Positions 35,542 to 43,838 of a stretch of 64,000 nucleotides of DNA are shown here, piece by piece. Numbering within the stretch: position 1 is the first letter of the stretch; every line of letters begins with the position of its first letter. Source of the DNA: Streptomyces sp. NBC_00353 (GTDB taxonomy: Bacteria; Actinomycetota; Actinomycetes; Streptomycetales; Streptomycetaceae); NCBI RefSeq assembly GCF_036108815.1, contig NZ_CP107985.1, forward strand, positions 9,607,501-9,671,500, written 5' to 3'. A program made the position numbers and the translations under genes. The notes beneath the pieces were generated by a model. It had not been told where the DNA came from, made no database searches, and saw nothing but the letters and a program-made list of their open reading frames with translations.

Positions 35542-36615
35542 TCACGCTACCGGGATCGTGGGCTCGTCGATCACGCTTGCGTCACCGCCGCGGATGGGGC
35601 TCACGCTCCACGCGTTCAGCTCGTGCGGGGTACCGAGCCTGATCGCGCTCACCTCGTCGAGCCGGGCGAACTGCGCCGGGGTCAGCGTCACTTCCAGCGC
35701 GCCCAGGTAGTCGTCGAGCTGCGCGACGCTGCGCGGGCCGATGATCGGCACGTACGCCGTGGCCGCCCGCGCGCCCTCCTGCCGCATCCAGGCGATGGCG
35801 ACATGGGAGGCCGGCACGCCGAGCTCGGCCGCGACGTCGAGGACGGCGTCGACGATCGCGGTCTTCTGCGCGGTGTCCTCGAAGAACCCGACGGCCTTGA
35901 GGTCGCTGATCCGGCCGGTGGCGCCCTGGCGGTACTTGCCGGTCAGCAGACCGCCGCCGAGCGGACTCCACAGCGCCGCGCCCAGGCCAAGCGCCTGCGC
36001 CATTGGCAGCAGCTCCCGCTCGGCGGTGCGGTCGACCAGGCTGTACTCGACCTGGATACCGGCGACCGGGGACCAGCCGCGCAGCTCGGCGATGGCGGCG
36101 GCGCGCGACACCCGCCAGGCCGGGAAGTTCGACAGCCCGAAATAGCGGATCTTTCCGGCGCTGACCAGGTCGTCCAGGCCGCGCAGGATCTCCTCCATCG
36201 GGGTCAGGCCGTCAGGGGCGTGCACCCAGTACATGTCCAGGTGATCGGTGTTCAGGCGGCGCAGGCTGGCCTCGAGAGCCTGGACCATGTATCGGCGGCT
36301 GTTGCCGGTGTTGGAGACGGTCTGCGGTCCGACGCCGTTCATGCTGTACTTGCCCGTCAGCACGAAGTGGTCCCGGTCGGCGCCCAGGAACTCGCCGAGC
36401 AGCTGCTCGGATTCGCCGGCCTGATAGTTCTCGGCGGTGTCGATGAGCGTGCCGCCGGCTTCGGCGAACCGGTCGAAGATCTTGCGGGCCTCGGCGGGCT
36501 CGGCACCGGGGCCCCAGCCGCCACCGGCGCGCCAGCCGGTGCCGAAATTGGCGGTGCCGAGGCCGTACTCGGACACGCGCAGGCCATTGTTGCGCCCGAA
36601 GGTGGTGTATCGCAT
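35542..36615 (-). CDS. Aldo/keto reductase
   Basis: A 357-aa NADPH-dependent oxidoreductase with a TIM-barrel fold. The catalytic tetrad residues are visible: Asp and Tyr (TLIDTAENYQAG), Lys (FVLTGKYSMNG) and His (DMYWVHAPDG). The nucleotide-binding C-terminus contains YVPIIGPRSVAQLDDYL. ATG at 36615 with AGGAG upstream. It is the last intact gene of a leftward group with the quinone oxidoreductase and MFS exporter. The likely role is detoxification of a carbonyl compound; the substrate is unknown. Confidence 0.92.
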   Translation of the reverse strand: MRYTTFGRNNGLRVSEYGLGTANFGTGWRAGGGWGPGAEPAEARKIFDRFAEAGGTLIDTAENYQAGESEQLLGEFLGADRDHFVLTGKYSMNGVGPQTVSNTGNSRRYMVQALEASLRRLNTDHLDMYWVHAPDGLTPMEEILRGLDDLVSAGKIRYFGLSNFPAWRVSRAAAIAELRGWSPVAGIQVEYSLVDRTAERELLPMAQALGLGAALWSPLGGGLLTGKYRQGATGRISDLKAVGFFEDTAQKTAIVDAVLDVAAELGVPASHVAIAWMRQEGARAATAYVPIIGPRSVAQLDDYLGALEVTLTPAQFARLDEVSAIRLGTPHELNAWSVSPIRGGDASVIDEPTIPVA

Positions 36616-36694
36616 GGGTGGACATCTCCTAAGACGAGTAACTTGCGTTGTGTAAGGAAAGACGCGGTTCTTGGCGCCTATGAGGTGTGTCGGG

Positions 36695-37681
36695 TCAGCG
36701 GGGGACGGTCACGACGATCTTGCCGACCTGGGATCCTGACTCGAGACGACGGTGGGCCCTGACGATGTCCTCCAGCGGGAAGACGGTGTCGATGACCGGT
36801 CGCAGGGTCTCGCGGGCAAGGCCGTCGAGGACCCAGTCGACGGCGACCTTGCGGCGTTCGACGTCGGTGGTGAGGTCGAAGACCTTGTATCCCCGGATGG
36901 TGAGGCTCTTGCCGATCAACTCCCACACCGGCACTGTCGTGGCCTCGCTGCTCAGCGCACCGTAGATGATCACGGTCCCGCCGGGCGCGGCGGCGCCGAT
37001 CAAGCCCGCCAGAGCAGGTCCTCCCACGGGGTCGAAGATGACGCGGGCGCCGTGGCCGTCGGTGAGCTCGTTCACGCGGGTGACCACGTCTTCCTCGCCC
37101 GTGACGATCACTGCCTCGGCGCCTTCGTCCAGGAGCCGCTGGCGCTTGGCGCTGGTGCGGGTCAGTGCCACGGGCCGGGCCCCCACGCTGCGGGCGATCT
37201 GGATCGCGGCCAGGCCGACGCTGCTGGAGGCCGCCGGGATGAGCACCGTGTCACCGGCCTTCAGGTCCGCGGTCTCGATGAGGGCGCCATAGGCGGTCAG
37301 GTACTGCCCCCACAGGGCCGCGGCCTGTTCCCAGGACAGTGTGTCGGGGTGCTTGACCACCGCGGTGGCGGGCGCGATGGCCAGCTCGCCGTGGATGGGG
37401 TAGTCGATGGGCCTGAAGCAGGGGATCAGGCTGACGGCATCGCCGACGGTGAAACCTTCGACATCCGGGCCGATGGCGTCGACCTCACCGGAGGCCTCCC
37501 ATCCGATACCGGAGGGAAGCTCCACGAGGTGGTTGTTGCGGAGCACGGAATCCGCTCGGTTCACCCCGAGAGCCCTGGTGCGGACGCGGATCTCGCCGTG
37601 TCCGGGTTCGCGGACCTCGATGTCGTCCAGGGTCAGGACCTCGGGGCCGCCGGTGGCGTGAAATCGGACGATCTTGCTCAT
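36695..37681 (-). CDS. Zinc-independent alcohol dehydrogenase / quinone oxidoreductase (MDR family)
   Basis: A 328-aa medium-chain reductase. It has a GroES-like N-terminal domain (HATGGPEVLTLDDIEVREPG, LGVNRADSVLRNN) and a Rossmann domain with GDTVLIPAASSSVGLAAIQI and VIFDPVGGPALAG. There is no structural zinc-cysteine cluster, which is typical of the quinone oxidoreductase branch using NADPH. ATG at 37681. The gap to the MFS gene is 63 bp and to the aldo/keto reductase 79 bp, so the three could be co-transcribed and controlled by the divergent MarR gene. Confidence 0.9.
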   Translation of the reverse strand: MSKIVRFHATGGPEVLTLDDIEVREPGHGEIRVRTRALGVNRADSVLRNNHLVELPSGIGWEASGEVDAIGPDVEGFTVGDAVSLIPCFRPIDYPIHGELAIAPATAVVKHPDTLSWEQAAALWGQYLTAYGALIETADLKAGDTVLIPAASSSVGLAAIQIARSVGARPVALTRTSAKRQRLLDEGAEAVIVTGEEDVVTRVNELTDGHGARVIFDPVGGPALAGLIGAAAPGGTVIIYGALSSEATTVPVWELIGKSLTIRGYKVFDLTTDVERRKVAVDWVLDGLARETLRPVIDTVFPLEDIVRAHRRLESGSQVGKIVVTVPR

Positions 37682-37744
37682 GTGAGTGGTCTTGCCTTTC
37701 AAGTCTGCGGAAGGAAGTGGCAGTTCAGGCTCGGCGGTCGGCCG

Positions 37745-39226
37745 TCACCTGGTGATCTCGGGCACCTTGTCGAGCTCCAGTTGGTCGGCGCTCCTGTCCG
37801 TCTGCGCAGTCGTCTTGCGGCGCCCCAGCGTTCCGGACAGGGCGGCGAGCAGGCCGATGGCCGCGAGCACGTTGACGGTGATCATGGCGGGGGTGAAACC
37901 GGCGAGCAGGGCGTCGGGCCCGCTCTTGCCTTCGTTTCCTGCGGTGAGGGCCGCGGTGACGATGGCGAGGCCGATCGCGCCGCCGATCTGCATGGAGGTG
38001 TTCAACAGGCCGCCGGCCAGACCTTGTTCGTGGTCAGGGATTCCCGAGGTGCCCTCGATCTGGAAGGGCGCGAATGCCAGTGTCATGCCGATGCTGAGCA
38101 GGAGCATGCTGGGCAGCACACCCACGGCGTAGGAGTGGTCCCGGGCGATGGCCAGGAGGAGCGCGTAGGCGGCCACGTGCGTGATGACGCCGGCGATGAT
38201 GCTGCGCGAGGTACCGAATCGTGCGATCAGGTGCGGGATGCGCGACGAGGCCAAGGTGACGATGGCGGCGGCGGGAAGGAAGCCGAACGCGGTCTGCAGC
38301 GCCGACCACTGCAGCACCTGCTGGAAGTACAGCGTCACCACGAACTGGAAGCCGACATAGGCGCCGAAGAACATCGACAGGCCCACGTTGGCGCGCACCA
38401 GGGAGCTGGAGCGCAGGATGCCCAGACGGATCAGCGGCTGCGCGCCGCGGAGCTCGATCACCACGAAGGCGGCCAGCAGTGCGGCTGCGAGCCCGAACTC
38501 CACCAGTGTGCTCGCCGTGGTCCATCCCTTCTGCGGCGCTTCGACCACGACGTAGACGAGCAGCAGCATTCCGGCGACCAGGGTGAGTGCGCCGGGCAGG
38601 TCATAGCTGCCGACGGTGCGCGGGCCGTCCTTGGGCAGGACGCGGATGGCCGCTGCCAGGGCGATCAGCGCCACGGGCACAGGCAGGAGGAACGTCCAGC
38701 GCCAGCCGAGCTCGGTCAGTGCACCGGACAGCACCAGGCCGCTTGAGAAGCCGCTGGCACCCATGAGCGTGTAGATCCCGATCGCCTTGTTGCGGGCCGG
38801 CCCCTCGGCGAACGTGGTCGTGATGATGGACAACGCCGCGGGTAGCGTGAACGCCGCCGACACGCCCTTCAGGAGACGGGCGACGATCAGAAGGTTCCCG
38901 TCGTCGACCAGGCCGCCGACCAGTGAGGTCAGGGCGAAGACGGCGACCGCCGTCAGGAAGACGCGGCGGCGGCCGAGGATGTCGGCGGCGCGTCCGCCCA
39001 GCAACAGAAAGCCGCCGTAGCCGAGGACGTAACCGCTGACGATCCACTGCAGTGCGCTTGTGGACAGGCCGAGGTCGGCCTGGATCGAGGGCAGGGCGAC
39101 ACCCACCATGTTCACGTCCAGCGCGTCGAGGAACCCGACGATCGAGACGGTGAGCAGGATCCCCCACAGCCGCACGTTCCATGCGAGCGAGGACGTGGAC
39201 AAGGGTGGTGGTGCGGAAGGACTCAT
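37745..39226 (-). CDS. DHA2-type MFS multidrug exporter
   Basis: A 493-aa permease with 14 predicted transmembrane helices. Motif A variants are seen in LGGRAADILGRRRVFLTAVA, motif B in LLIVARLLKGVSAAF, and motif C (GASGFSSGLVLSG) marks an antiporter. It is homologous to EmrB/QacA-type drug/H+ exporters. ATG at 39226, 86 bp from the divergent MarR start; the shared region holds two operator-like palindromes. The annotated frame can be extended to 39631, but that part is antisense to the marR gene. Likely substrate-inducible resistance to a small lipophilic compound. Confidence 0.92.
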   Translation of the reverse strand: MSPSAPPPLSTSSLAWNVRLWGILLTVSIVGFLDALDVNMVGVALPSIQADLGLSTSALQWIVSGYVLGYGGFLLLGGRAADILGRRRVFLTAVAVFALTSLVGGLVDDGNLLIVARLLKGVSAAFTLPAALSIITTTFAEGPARNKAIGIYTLMGASGFSSGLVLSGALTELGWRWTFLLPVPVALIALAAAIRVLPKDGPRTVGSYDLPGALTLVAGMLLLVYVVVEAPQKGWTTASTLVEFGLAAALLAAFVVIELRGAQPLIRLGILRSSSLVRANVGLSMFFGAYVGFQFVVTLYFQQVLQWSALQTAFGFLPAAAIVTLASSRIPHLIARFGTSRSIIAGVITHVAAYALLLAIARDHSYAVGVLPSMLLLSIGMTLAFAPFQIEGTSGIPDHEQGLAGGLLNTSMQIGGAIGLAIVTAALTAGNEGKSGPDALLAGFTPAMITVNVLAAIGLLAALSGTLGRRKTTAQTDRSADQLELDKVPEITR

Positions 39227-39254
39227 GCCGATACGCTGACATGCTCCTACTTCG

Positions 39255-39283
39255 AATGCAAGTGCATCTAATGCAAACGCATT
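39255..39283. promoter_or_regulatory. Two adjacent palindromes in the MFS/MarR divergent promoter
   Basis: ATGCAAGTGCAT (39256-39267) and AATGCAAACGCATT (39270-39283) are each 5+5 palindromes sharing ATGCA half-sites, between the start codons of the MFS exporter and the second MarR gene. They fit a double MarR operator controlling both directions. Confidence 0.6.
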
Positions 39284-39311
39284 AAATGTCGGTGCATGAT
39301 ACGGTGGCCGC

Positions 39312-39698
39312 ATGAATGCTGGTGACGAGCGGCACCTGGTCAAGGAGTGGCGCGATCTCCAGGTTCGGCATGCCGTCGTGTACCAGACCCTCGAGCGTGA
39401 GTTGCAGGCAGGGCACGGCATCGGCGTCAGCGAGTTCGAAGCGCTCGAAGCCCTTGCCTGCTCCGAGAACACCCAGTGCCGCGCCCAGGACCTCACCGAC
39501 GTCGTGCACCTGAGCCAGAGCGCCGCGAGCCGACTGATCGCCCGAATGGAACGCGACGGTTTCCTCGAGCGCGCCATATGCGAAGCCGACCGCCGCGGCA
39601 TCCTCGCCGTCCTCACCGACGAGGGCCGCAAGCGTTATCTGGAGGCCCAACCCACACACCGCTCCGTGCTCGCCAGAACACTTCGAGAGACAGGCTGA
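39312..39698 (+). CDS. MarR-family regulator, possibly C-terminally shortened
   Basis: A 128-aa winged-helix regulator: RAQDLTDVVHLSQSAASRLI is the helix-turn-helix and AICEADRRGILAVLTDEG is the wing. Relatives are about 145-150 aa; here the last dimerisation helix stops at LARTLRETG, immediately before an IS3-type remnant, so the end may have been replaced. ATG at 39312. It is divergent from the DHA2 exporter and probably represses it. Dimerisation could be weaker than normal if the final helix is truly lost. Confidence 0.85.
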   Translation: MNAGDERHLVKEWRDLQVRHAVVYQTLERELQAGHGIGVSEFEALEALACSENTQCRAQDLTDVVHLSQSAASRLIARMERDGFLERAICEADRRGILAVLTDEGRKRYLEAQPTHRSVLARTLRETG

Positions 39699-39719
39699 CC
39701 GCTGTCCAGGTGCTAGTGA

Positions 39720-39965
39720 GGTGACCCCCGGAACGTGGACGCGGGGGTTTATGCCGCGAGTGAGAGTTAGCCGTCGCGTGGTGTTGCTGTTTGAACTCCA
39801 TGGGGGACAGGTAGGCCGGCGCACTGTGACGCCGACGTGCGTTGTAGTGCGTGAGCCTGCGGAAGATTTCCAGCCGGGCCCGGCTCATTGTTGAGAACGT
39901 CGTCCGGTCAGGGCCTCGCGTTTCAGGCTCTGCCACAGGCTCTCGGGCGGGGCGTTGATGTCCTA
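39720..39965 (-). pseudogene. IS3-family transposase OrfB, C-terminal fragment
   Basis: Two frames together give NAPPESLWQSLKREALTGR and FSTMSRARLEIFRRLTHYNA, RRRHSAPAYLSPMEFKQQ, the end of the IS3 integrase core. A frameshift lies near 39897. The element's end probably lies near 39700, against the MarR gene. Confidence 0.75.
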
Positions 39966-39971
39966 TGGATG

Positions 39972-40250
39972 TCAGGCGGCACCTCGAGCTGGTTCCGTGT
40001 CGTTGGCCGCGATGTTGGTGGGGACGATGAGTCGGTAGATCTCTCGTGCGACGTACCGCTTGAGGCAGCGGATGATCTCGCGTTTGGTCTTGCCCTCCGT
40101 GAGGCGTCGCCGCAGGTAGTCCTGGGAACGCTCCTCCCGGCGCAGGCGGCTGAGGGTGATCCTGTAGAGGGTGGCGTTGGCCTGTCGGTCACTGCCTCGG
40201 TTGAGTCTGCGGCGCTGGGTCTTGCCGGAGGGCGCCTCGACGGGGCCGCT
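39972..40250 (-). pseudogene. IS110-family transposase, C-terminal fragment (second)
   Basis: Encodes GKTQRRRLNRGSDRQANATL, YRITLSRLRREERSQDYLRR and EGKTKREIIRCLKRYVAREI, the C-terminal end of IS110 transposases. It is a different subgroup from the fragment at 27081-27419. Joined directly to the IS3 remnant. Confidence 0.75.
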
Positions 40251-40294
40251 CCATAGGGGACATGGTCCGGCGCGCGTACGCATCCGCCAGTTAG

Positions 40295-40306
40295 GAGTAT
40301 ATACTC
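40295..40306. promoter_or_regulatory. Palindromic operator GAGTATATACTC upstream of the hydrolase gene
   Basis: Identical to the 12-mer in front of the MarR gene at 34065, placed 54 bp before the hydrolase start and again overlapping a TATACT. It marks this gene as a probable target of that regulator. Confidence 0.65.
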
Positions 40307-40359
40307 GTATTAGTGGGGCGATCCACGCGTGAACCCCGATGACACGAGAGGGCGAACGC

Positions 40360-41175
40360 ATGAGTGAGATCAAACCCCGGTTCCGGACGATCGACGGGCT
40401 GTCCGTCCGGTACGCCGAGAGCGAGGGGCCCCGCGACCGCGTAGCCCTGCTGTTGAGCCCGTTCCCGGTCAGCCTGTATGCCTACGACGCGACCTGGTCG
40501 CGGCTGGCCGAGCACGCTCACCTCGTCGCAGTGGACCTGCCGGGGTTCGGGCATTCCGAACTCCGGGAGGACCTGCTGTCGCCCACGGCGATGAGCGAAT
40601 TCATCGTGCGGCTCGCCGACGAGTTCGAATTGGCGAAGCCACACGTCGTGGGCCCGGACATCGGCACCAGCGCGGTGCTCTTCGCCGCGGCCCACCACCC
40701 CGACCGATTCCGCAGCGCCGTCGTGGGCAGCGGCGCGGCCGCGGCCCCGGTGCAGCTGGGAAGTCCGGTGAACGACTGGGTGCACGCCGAGGACCTGGCG
40801 CCGTACCGGGCCCTGGGCCCCAAGGACATCGTGACGATCGCCCTCGACAAGATGCAGGGCTACCAGCTGCCGCAGATCGTGCGCGAAGACTATCTCGCGC
40901 CCTACGTGGGCCAGCGGATCGTCGACCAGATGGCCTACCTCCGCGCCTTCCCCATCGAACTGCCGCTCCTGCGCGAGCTGCTGCCCGGGATCGAGACGCC
41001 CGTACAGATCATCGCCGGCCGCAGGGACCACGTGGTGCCCGTGGCGAACGCCGAATACCTGCACGAGCACCTGCCCAACAGCACCCTCGATGTCCTCGAA
41101 GTCGGCCACTACACCTGGGAGGAGGGCGCGGACGACTACGCCAGGATCGTCACCGACTGGTGGCGGGCGAACTGA
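40360..41175 (+). CDS. Alpha/beta hydrolase
   Basis: A 271-aa cytoplasmic hydrolase of the haloalkane-dehalogenase/epoxide-hydrolase type. The position of the nucleophile elbow reads HVVGPDIGTSAVLFA, so the nucleophile is Asp (D of GPDIGTS), as in dehalogenases and epoxide hydrolases rather than serine esterases. The oxyanion loop is LLLSPFPVSLYAY, the second acid is near IIAGRRDHVVP, and the His is in VLEVGHYTWEEG. ATG at 40360 has AGAGGG upstream; an ATG at 40339 lacks one. The GAGTATATACTC operator upstream suggests control by the MarR protein encoded at 34065. Confidence 0.9.
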   Translation: MSEIKPRFRTIDGLSVRYAESEGPRDRVALLLSPFPVSLYAYDATWSRLAEHAHLVAVDLPGFGHSELREDLLSPTAMSEFIVRLADEFELAKPHVVGPDIGTSAVLFAAAHHPDRFRSAVVGSGAAAAPVQLGSPVNDWVHAEDLAPYRALGPKDIVTIALDKMQGYQLPQIVREDYLAPYVGQRIVDQMAYLRAFPIELPLLRELLPGIETPVQIIAGRRDHVVPVANAEYLHEHLPNSTLDVLEVGHYTWEEGADDYARIVTDWWRAN

Positions 41176-41761
41176 CCTCGTCGCGGGGCGGACCGCGCAC
41201 CACTGCCTCCGCTGGATGTGCTCGGCCTCGTCGAATCCGTGTGAAGGCTGGGAGTTGTCGTCAAAGTGCGCACACGCCGCTCGACGCGCTCGACGATGCC
41301 ACTTCAGCGGCGGCGACTTGGCGCACCACCGGCGGGCCGTCGGAACATTGCCCTTATCGAGGGTCAGGACGGCGCCGCCCGGTATCAGGCCGCGCGGAGG
41401 GCTCGGCGGTGACGCCACCACTCGGTCACCGATCCCGTCTCGCCGCGCCGGTGGGGCGGCACCAGGGACTCTGGCCGGTTGAACCACGCGATGGTGCATG
41501 CAACACCAGCAACGGCAACGAGCCAAGGACGAGGAGCACTTCGACCACTGTGGCAGTGGGGCTCGCGGCGCCGACGACATCCGCGACACCGCCGATGGTC
41601 AGAGTCACCACCCAGACCGCGAGAGGAACGATGCCGCGCTCATGGCACTGGCCCGCTCGGCCAACGACCTCAAAGAAGGCCGCCGTACCTCCCACCCTGA
41701 GCTGGTTCTGTTCGCTACCTGGGGTGACCTGCAGGACTACGCCGAACACGAACCGTGCCCT
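41176..41761. other. Intergenic stretch, no supported gene
   Basis: A minus-strand open frame (41426-41776) has hydrophobic runs such as VWVVTLTIGGVADVVGA but no ribosome site or family match, and its start lies inside the IS end. I could not identify what gene, if any, the IS at 41762 interrupted. Confidence 0.4.
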
Positions 41762-43004
41762 TGCCGAAAACCTCATCCGCCCTGGTGGGAGCTTGGTGTG
41801 CGGGGTGTGCGGGGTCTCGGGCCCGGGGGCTCGAATTGGTCCTCTCGCGCGACTGGTAACCGCCCCGGCATGATTGCCGATCGTGCTGCTGCGATTGGCT
41901 TACCTGACCGTGACGAATGCGTTCGCGATGCTGCGTGTGCTGCCGATGAGCGATCGGGACAAGGACGCGGAGATCCTCGCCTTGCGCCATCAGATCACGG
42001 TGCTGGAGCGTCAACTCGGTGGCGAGAAGATCCGGTTCACCCCGAGCGATCGCGCGTTCTTGGCGGCGTTGCTGCATCGGATGCCGGTTGAGGTGCTGCG
42101 CAGGGTGCGGCTGCTGGTGCGTCCGGACACGGTGCTGCGCTGGCACCGCGATCTGGTCGCACGCCGCCATGCGGCCCGGTCCCGGCCGAAGCGCTCGGGA
42201 CGGCCGCGGATCCTGCGCTCCATCCGCGCCCTGGTCCTGCGGCTCGCCCAAGAGAATCCCAGCTGGGGGTATCGCCGCATCCACGGTGAACTTCTCGTTC
42301 TCGGTATCAAGGTGGCCGCCTCCACCGTCTGGGAAATCCTCAAGGAGGCCGGGATTGATCCGGCGCCCGAACGGGCCTCCAGCACGTGGTCGGACTTCCT
42401 GCGCTCGCAGGCCGACGCCCTGTTGGCGTGCGACTTCCTGGAGACGGTCACGCTGTCCGGGGCGCGGCTGTATGTGTTCGCGGTGATCGAGCACGCCAGC
42501 CGGCGGATCAGGATCCTGGGCGCCACCGCGCACCCGACCGCCGCGTGGGTGACGCAAGCCGCGAAAAACCTCGTCATGGACCTCGAAGACGCCGAATGCC
42601 GGGCAAGGTTCCTGATCCGTGACCACGACGGGAAGTTCCCCGCCCTGTTTGACACCGTCCTCAAGGACGCGGGGATCGAGGTCGTGCTCAGCGGCGTACG
42701 GATGCCGCGCATGAACTCGATCATGGAAAGGTGGGTGCAGACCTGCCGGTGTGAGCTGCTGGACCGCACCTTGATCTGGAACCAGCGGCACCTGCTCCAC
42801 GCGCTACGGGAGTTCGAAGAGTTCTACAACTCCCACCGGCCGCATCAGGGCATCGCCAACGCCCGTCCGCTGCACCCGCTGCCGGTGCCGATCACCGATC
42901 CGGAGCAGATCACCCGCCTCGACATACGGAAACGCGAACGACTCGGCGGCATCCTCCACGAGTACCAACATGCCGCCTGAACTGGGCGGATGAGGTTTTC
43001 GGCA
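41762..43004 (+). mobile_element. Complete insertion sequence with 21-bp terminal inverted repeats
   Basis: 1243 bp. The left end (41762-41782, containing GCCGAAAACCTCATCCGCCC) and right end (42984-43004) are exact inverted repeats. They flank one integrase-core transposase gene transcribed left to right. No obvious target duplication is visible in the flanks (GTGCCCT on the left, GCAGCAG on the right). Confidence 0.85.
41883..42980 (+). CDS. Integrase-core (IS3/IS481-like) transposase, full length
   Basis: A 365-aa single-ORF transposase. The N-terminal helical part is DRDKDAEILALRHQITVLER, an HTH-like segment follows (GYRRIHGELLVLGIKVAAST), then the rve DDE core with Asp in ALLACDFLETVTL, Asp in RFLIRDHDGKFP and Glu in MNSIMERWVQTCRCELL, and the ending LGGILHEYQHAA. 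GTG at 41883 fits the conserved N-terminus; a TTG at 41874 is also in frame. All catalytic residues and both terminal repeats are present, so the element could be active. A 5'-truncated relative lies at 32895-33671. Confidence 0.9.
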   Translation: MLLRLAYLTVTNAFAMLRVLPMSDRDKDAEILALRHQITVLERQLGGEKIRFTPSDRAFLAALLHRMPVEVLRRVRLLVRPDTVLRWHRDLVARRHAARSRPKRSGRPRILRSIRALVLRLAQENPSWGYRRIHGELLVLGIKVAASTVWEILKEAGIDPAPERASSTWSDFLRSQADALLACDFLETVTLSGARLYVFAVIEHASRRIRILGATAHPTAAWVTQAAKNLVMDLEDAECRARFLIRDHDGKFPALFDTVLKDAGIEVVLSGVRMPRMNSIMERWVQTCRCELLDRTLIWNQRHLLHALREFEEFYNSHRPHQGIANARPLHPLPVPITDPEQITRLDIRKRERLGGILHEYQHAA

Positions 43005-43147
43005 GCAGCAGGCTCGCAACAGGGCTGCCACAAGGTTTCAAGATCGCTTGACCTTGCCCCAGAGGGAAGGGCGACAGTGTCTCCGTAGATCACACGAGCG
43101 AGCGGTGTGCGCTCGCCAGCCGGGCTGGACGAAGAGGGGGAGTTCGA

Positions 43148-43786
43148 GTGACGGCGACCTGCGTCATTCTCGATATCGGTGGCGTGCTGGAGATCACGCC
43201 GGAAACGGGGTGTGTGCAGCGGTGGGAAGAGCGGCTGGGGTTGCCGTTCGGCACTGTGCATGAGCGGATGCGCGACGTGTGGCAAGCCGGGAGCGTCGGG
43301 AGTATCAGTGAACGAGAGGTTCACGAGCAGGTGGCAGCACGCTTGGGGCTCGACGCGCCCCAGGTTGAAGCCTTCATGGCTGATCTCTGGGCGGAGTACC
43401 TGGGAACGCCTAACGAGGAGCTCATCGCTTACGTGCGTGGGCTGCGAGGAAGCTGCAGGCTGGGCATCCTAAGCAACAGCTTCGTCGGTGCCCGGGAACG
43501 GGAGACCGCGCTGTATCACTTCGACGAACTGGTCGAGCAAATCGTGTACTCGCACGAGATCGGCATCGAGAAGCCGGACCCGCGTGCCTTCGAGACCGTA
43601 TGCGCCAGCCTGGAGGTGCGGCCGGAGAGCTGTCTGTTCATCGACGATCTCGCAGTAAATGTTGAGGCTGCTCAGGCGGCGGGCATGCAGGCGCATCTGT
43701 TCCAGGACAATGCCCGGACGATTACGCGCATCGCAGCTCATCTGGACGCTGGTCCCCGGGTTGGAGGGCCTGTCCCGCTCGGATGA
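43148..43786 (+). CDS. HAD-superfamily phosphatase (subfamily IA)
   Basis: A 212-aa cytoplasmic phosphohydrolase. Motif I is VILDIGGVLE (nucleophile Asp8; the usual second Asp is Gly, as in the YihX-like branch). Motif II is GILSNSF, motif III the Lys of IGIEKPDPRAF, and motif IV SCLFIDDLAVNV. GTG start at 43148 with GAGGGGG upstream. The helical cap (residues about 17-90) is of the C1 type. The substrate is probably a small phosphorylated metabolite. Confidence 0.88.
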   Translation: MTATCVILDIGGVLEITPETGCVQRWEERLGLPFGTVHERMRDVWQAGSVGSISEREVHEQVAARLGLDAPQVEAFMADLWAEYLGTPNEELIAYVRGLRGSCRLGILSNSFVGARERETALYHFDELVEQIVYSHEIGIEKPDPRAFETVCASLEVRPESCLFIDDLAVNVEAAQAAGMQAHLFQDNARTITRIAAHLDAGPRVGGPVPLG

Positions 43787-43838
43787 TGTCGGCCTGGCCG
43801 ACCTTTAACGGTTGCCGGCCAGGCGGTGGAGCGGTTGA

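Noticed and set aside
35512..36762. 416-aa plus-strand frame opposite the aldo/keto reductase
   Set aside because: Mirror of the reductase codons; no family signature.
41426..41776. Minus-strand frame with hydrophobic runs
   Set aside because: Starts inside an IS end, lacks a ribosome site and a family match; plausible only as a shadow or broken gene.
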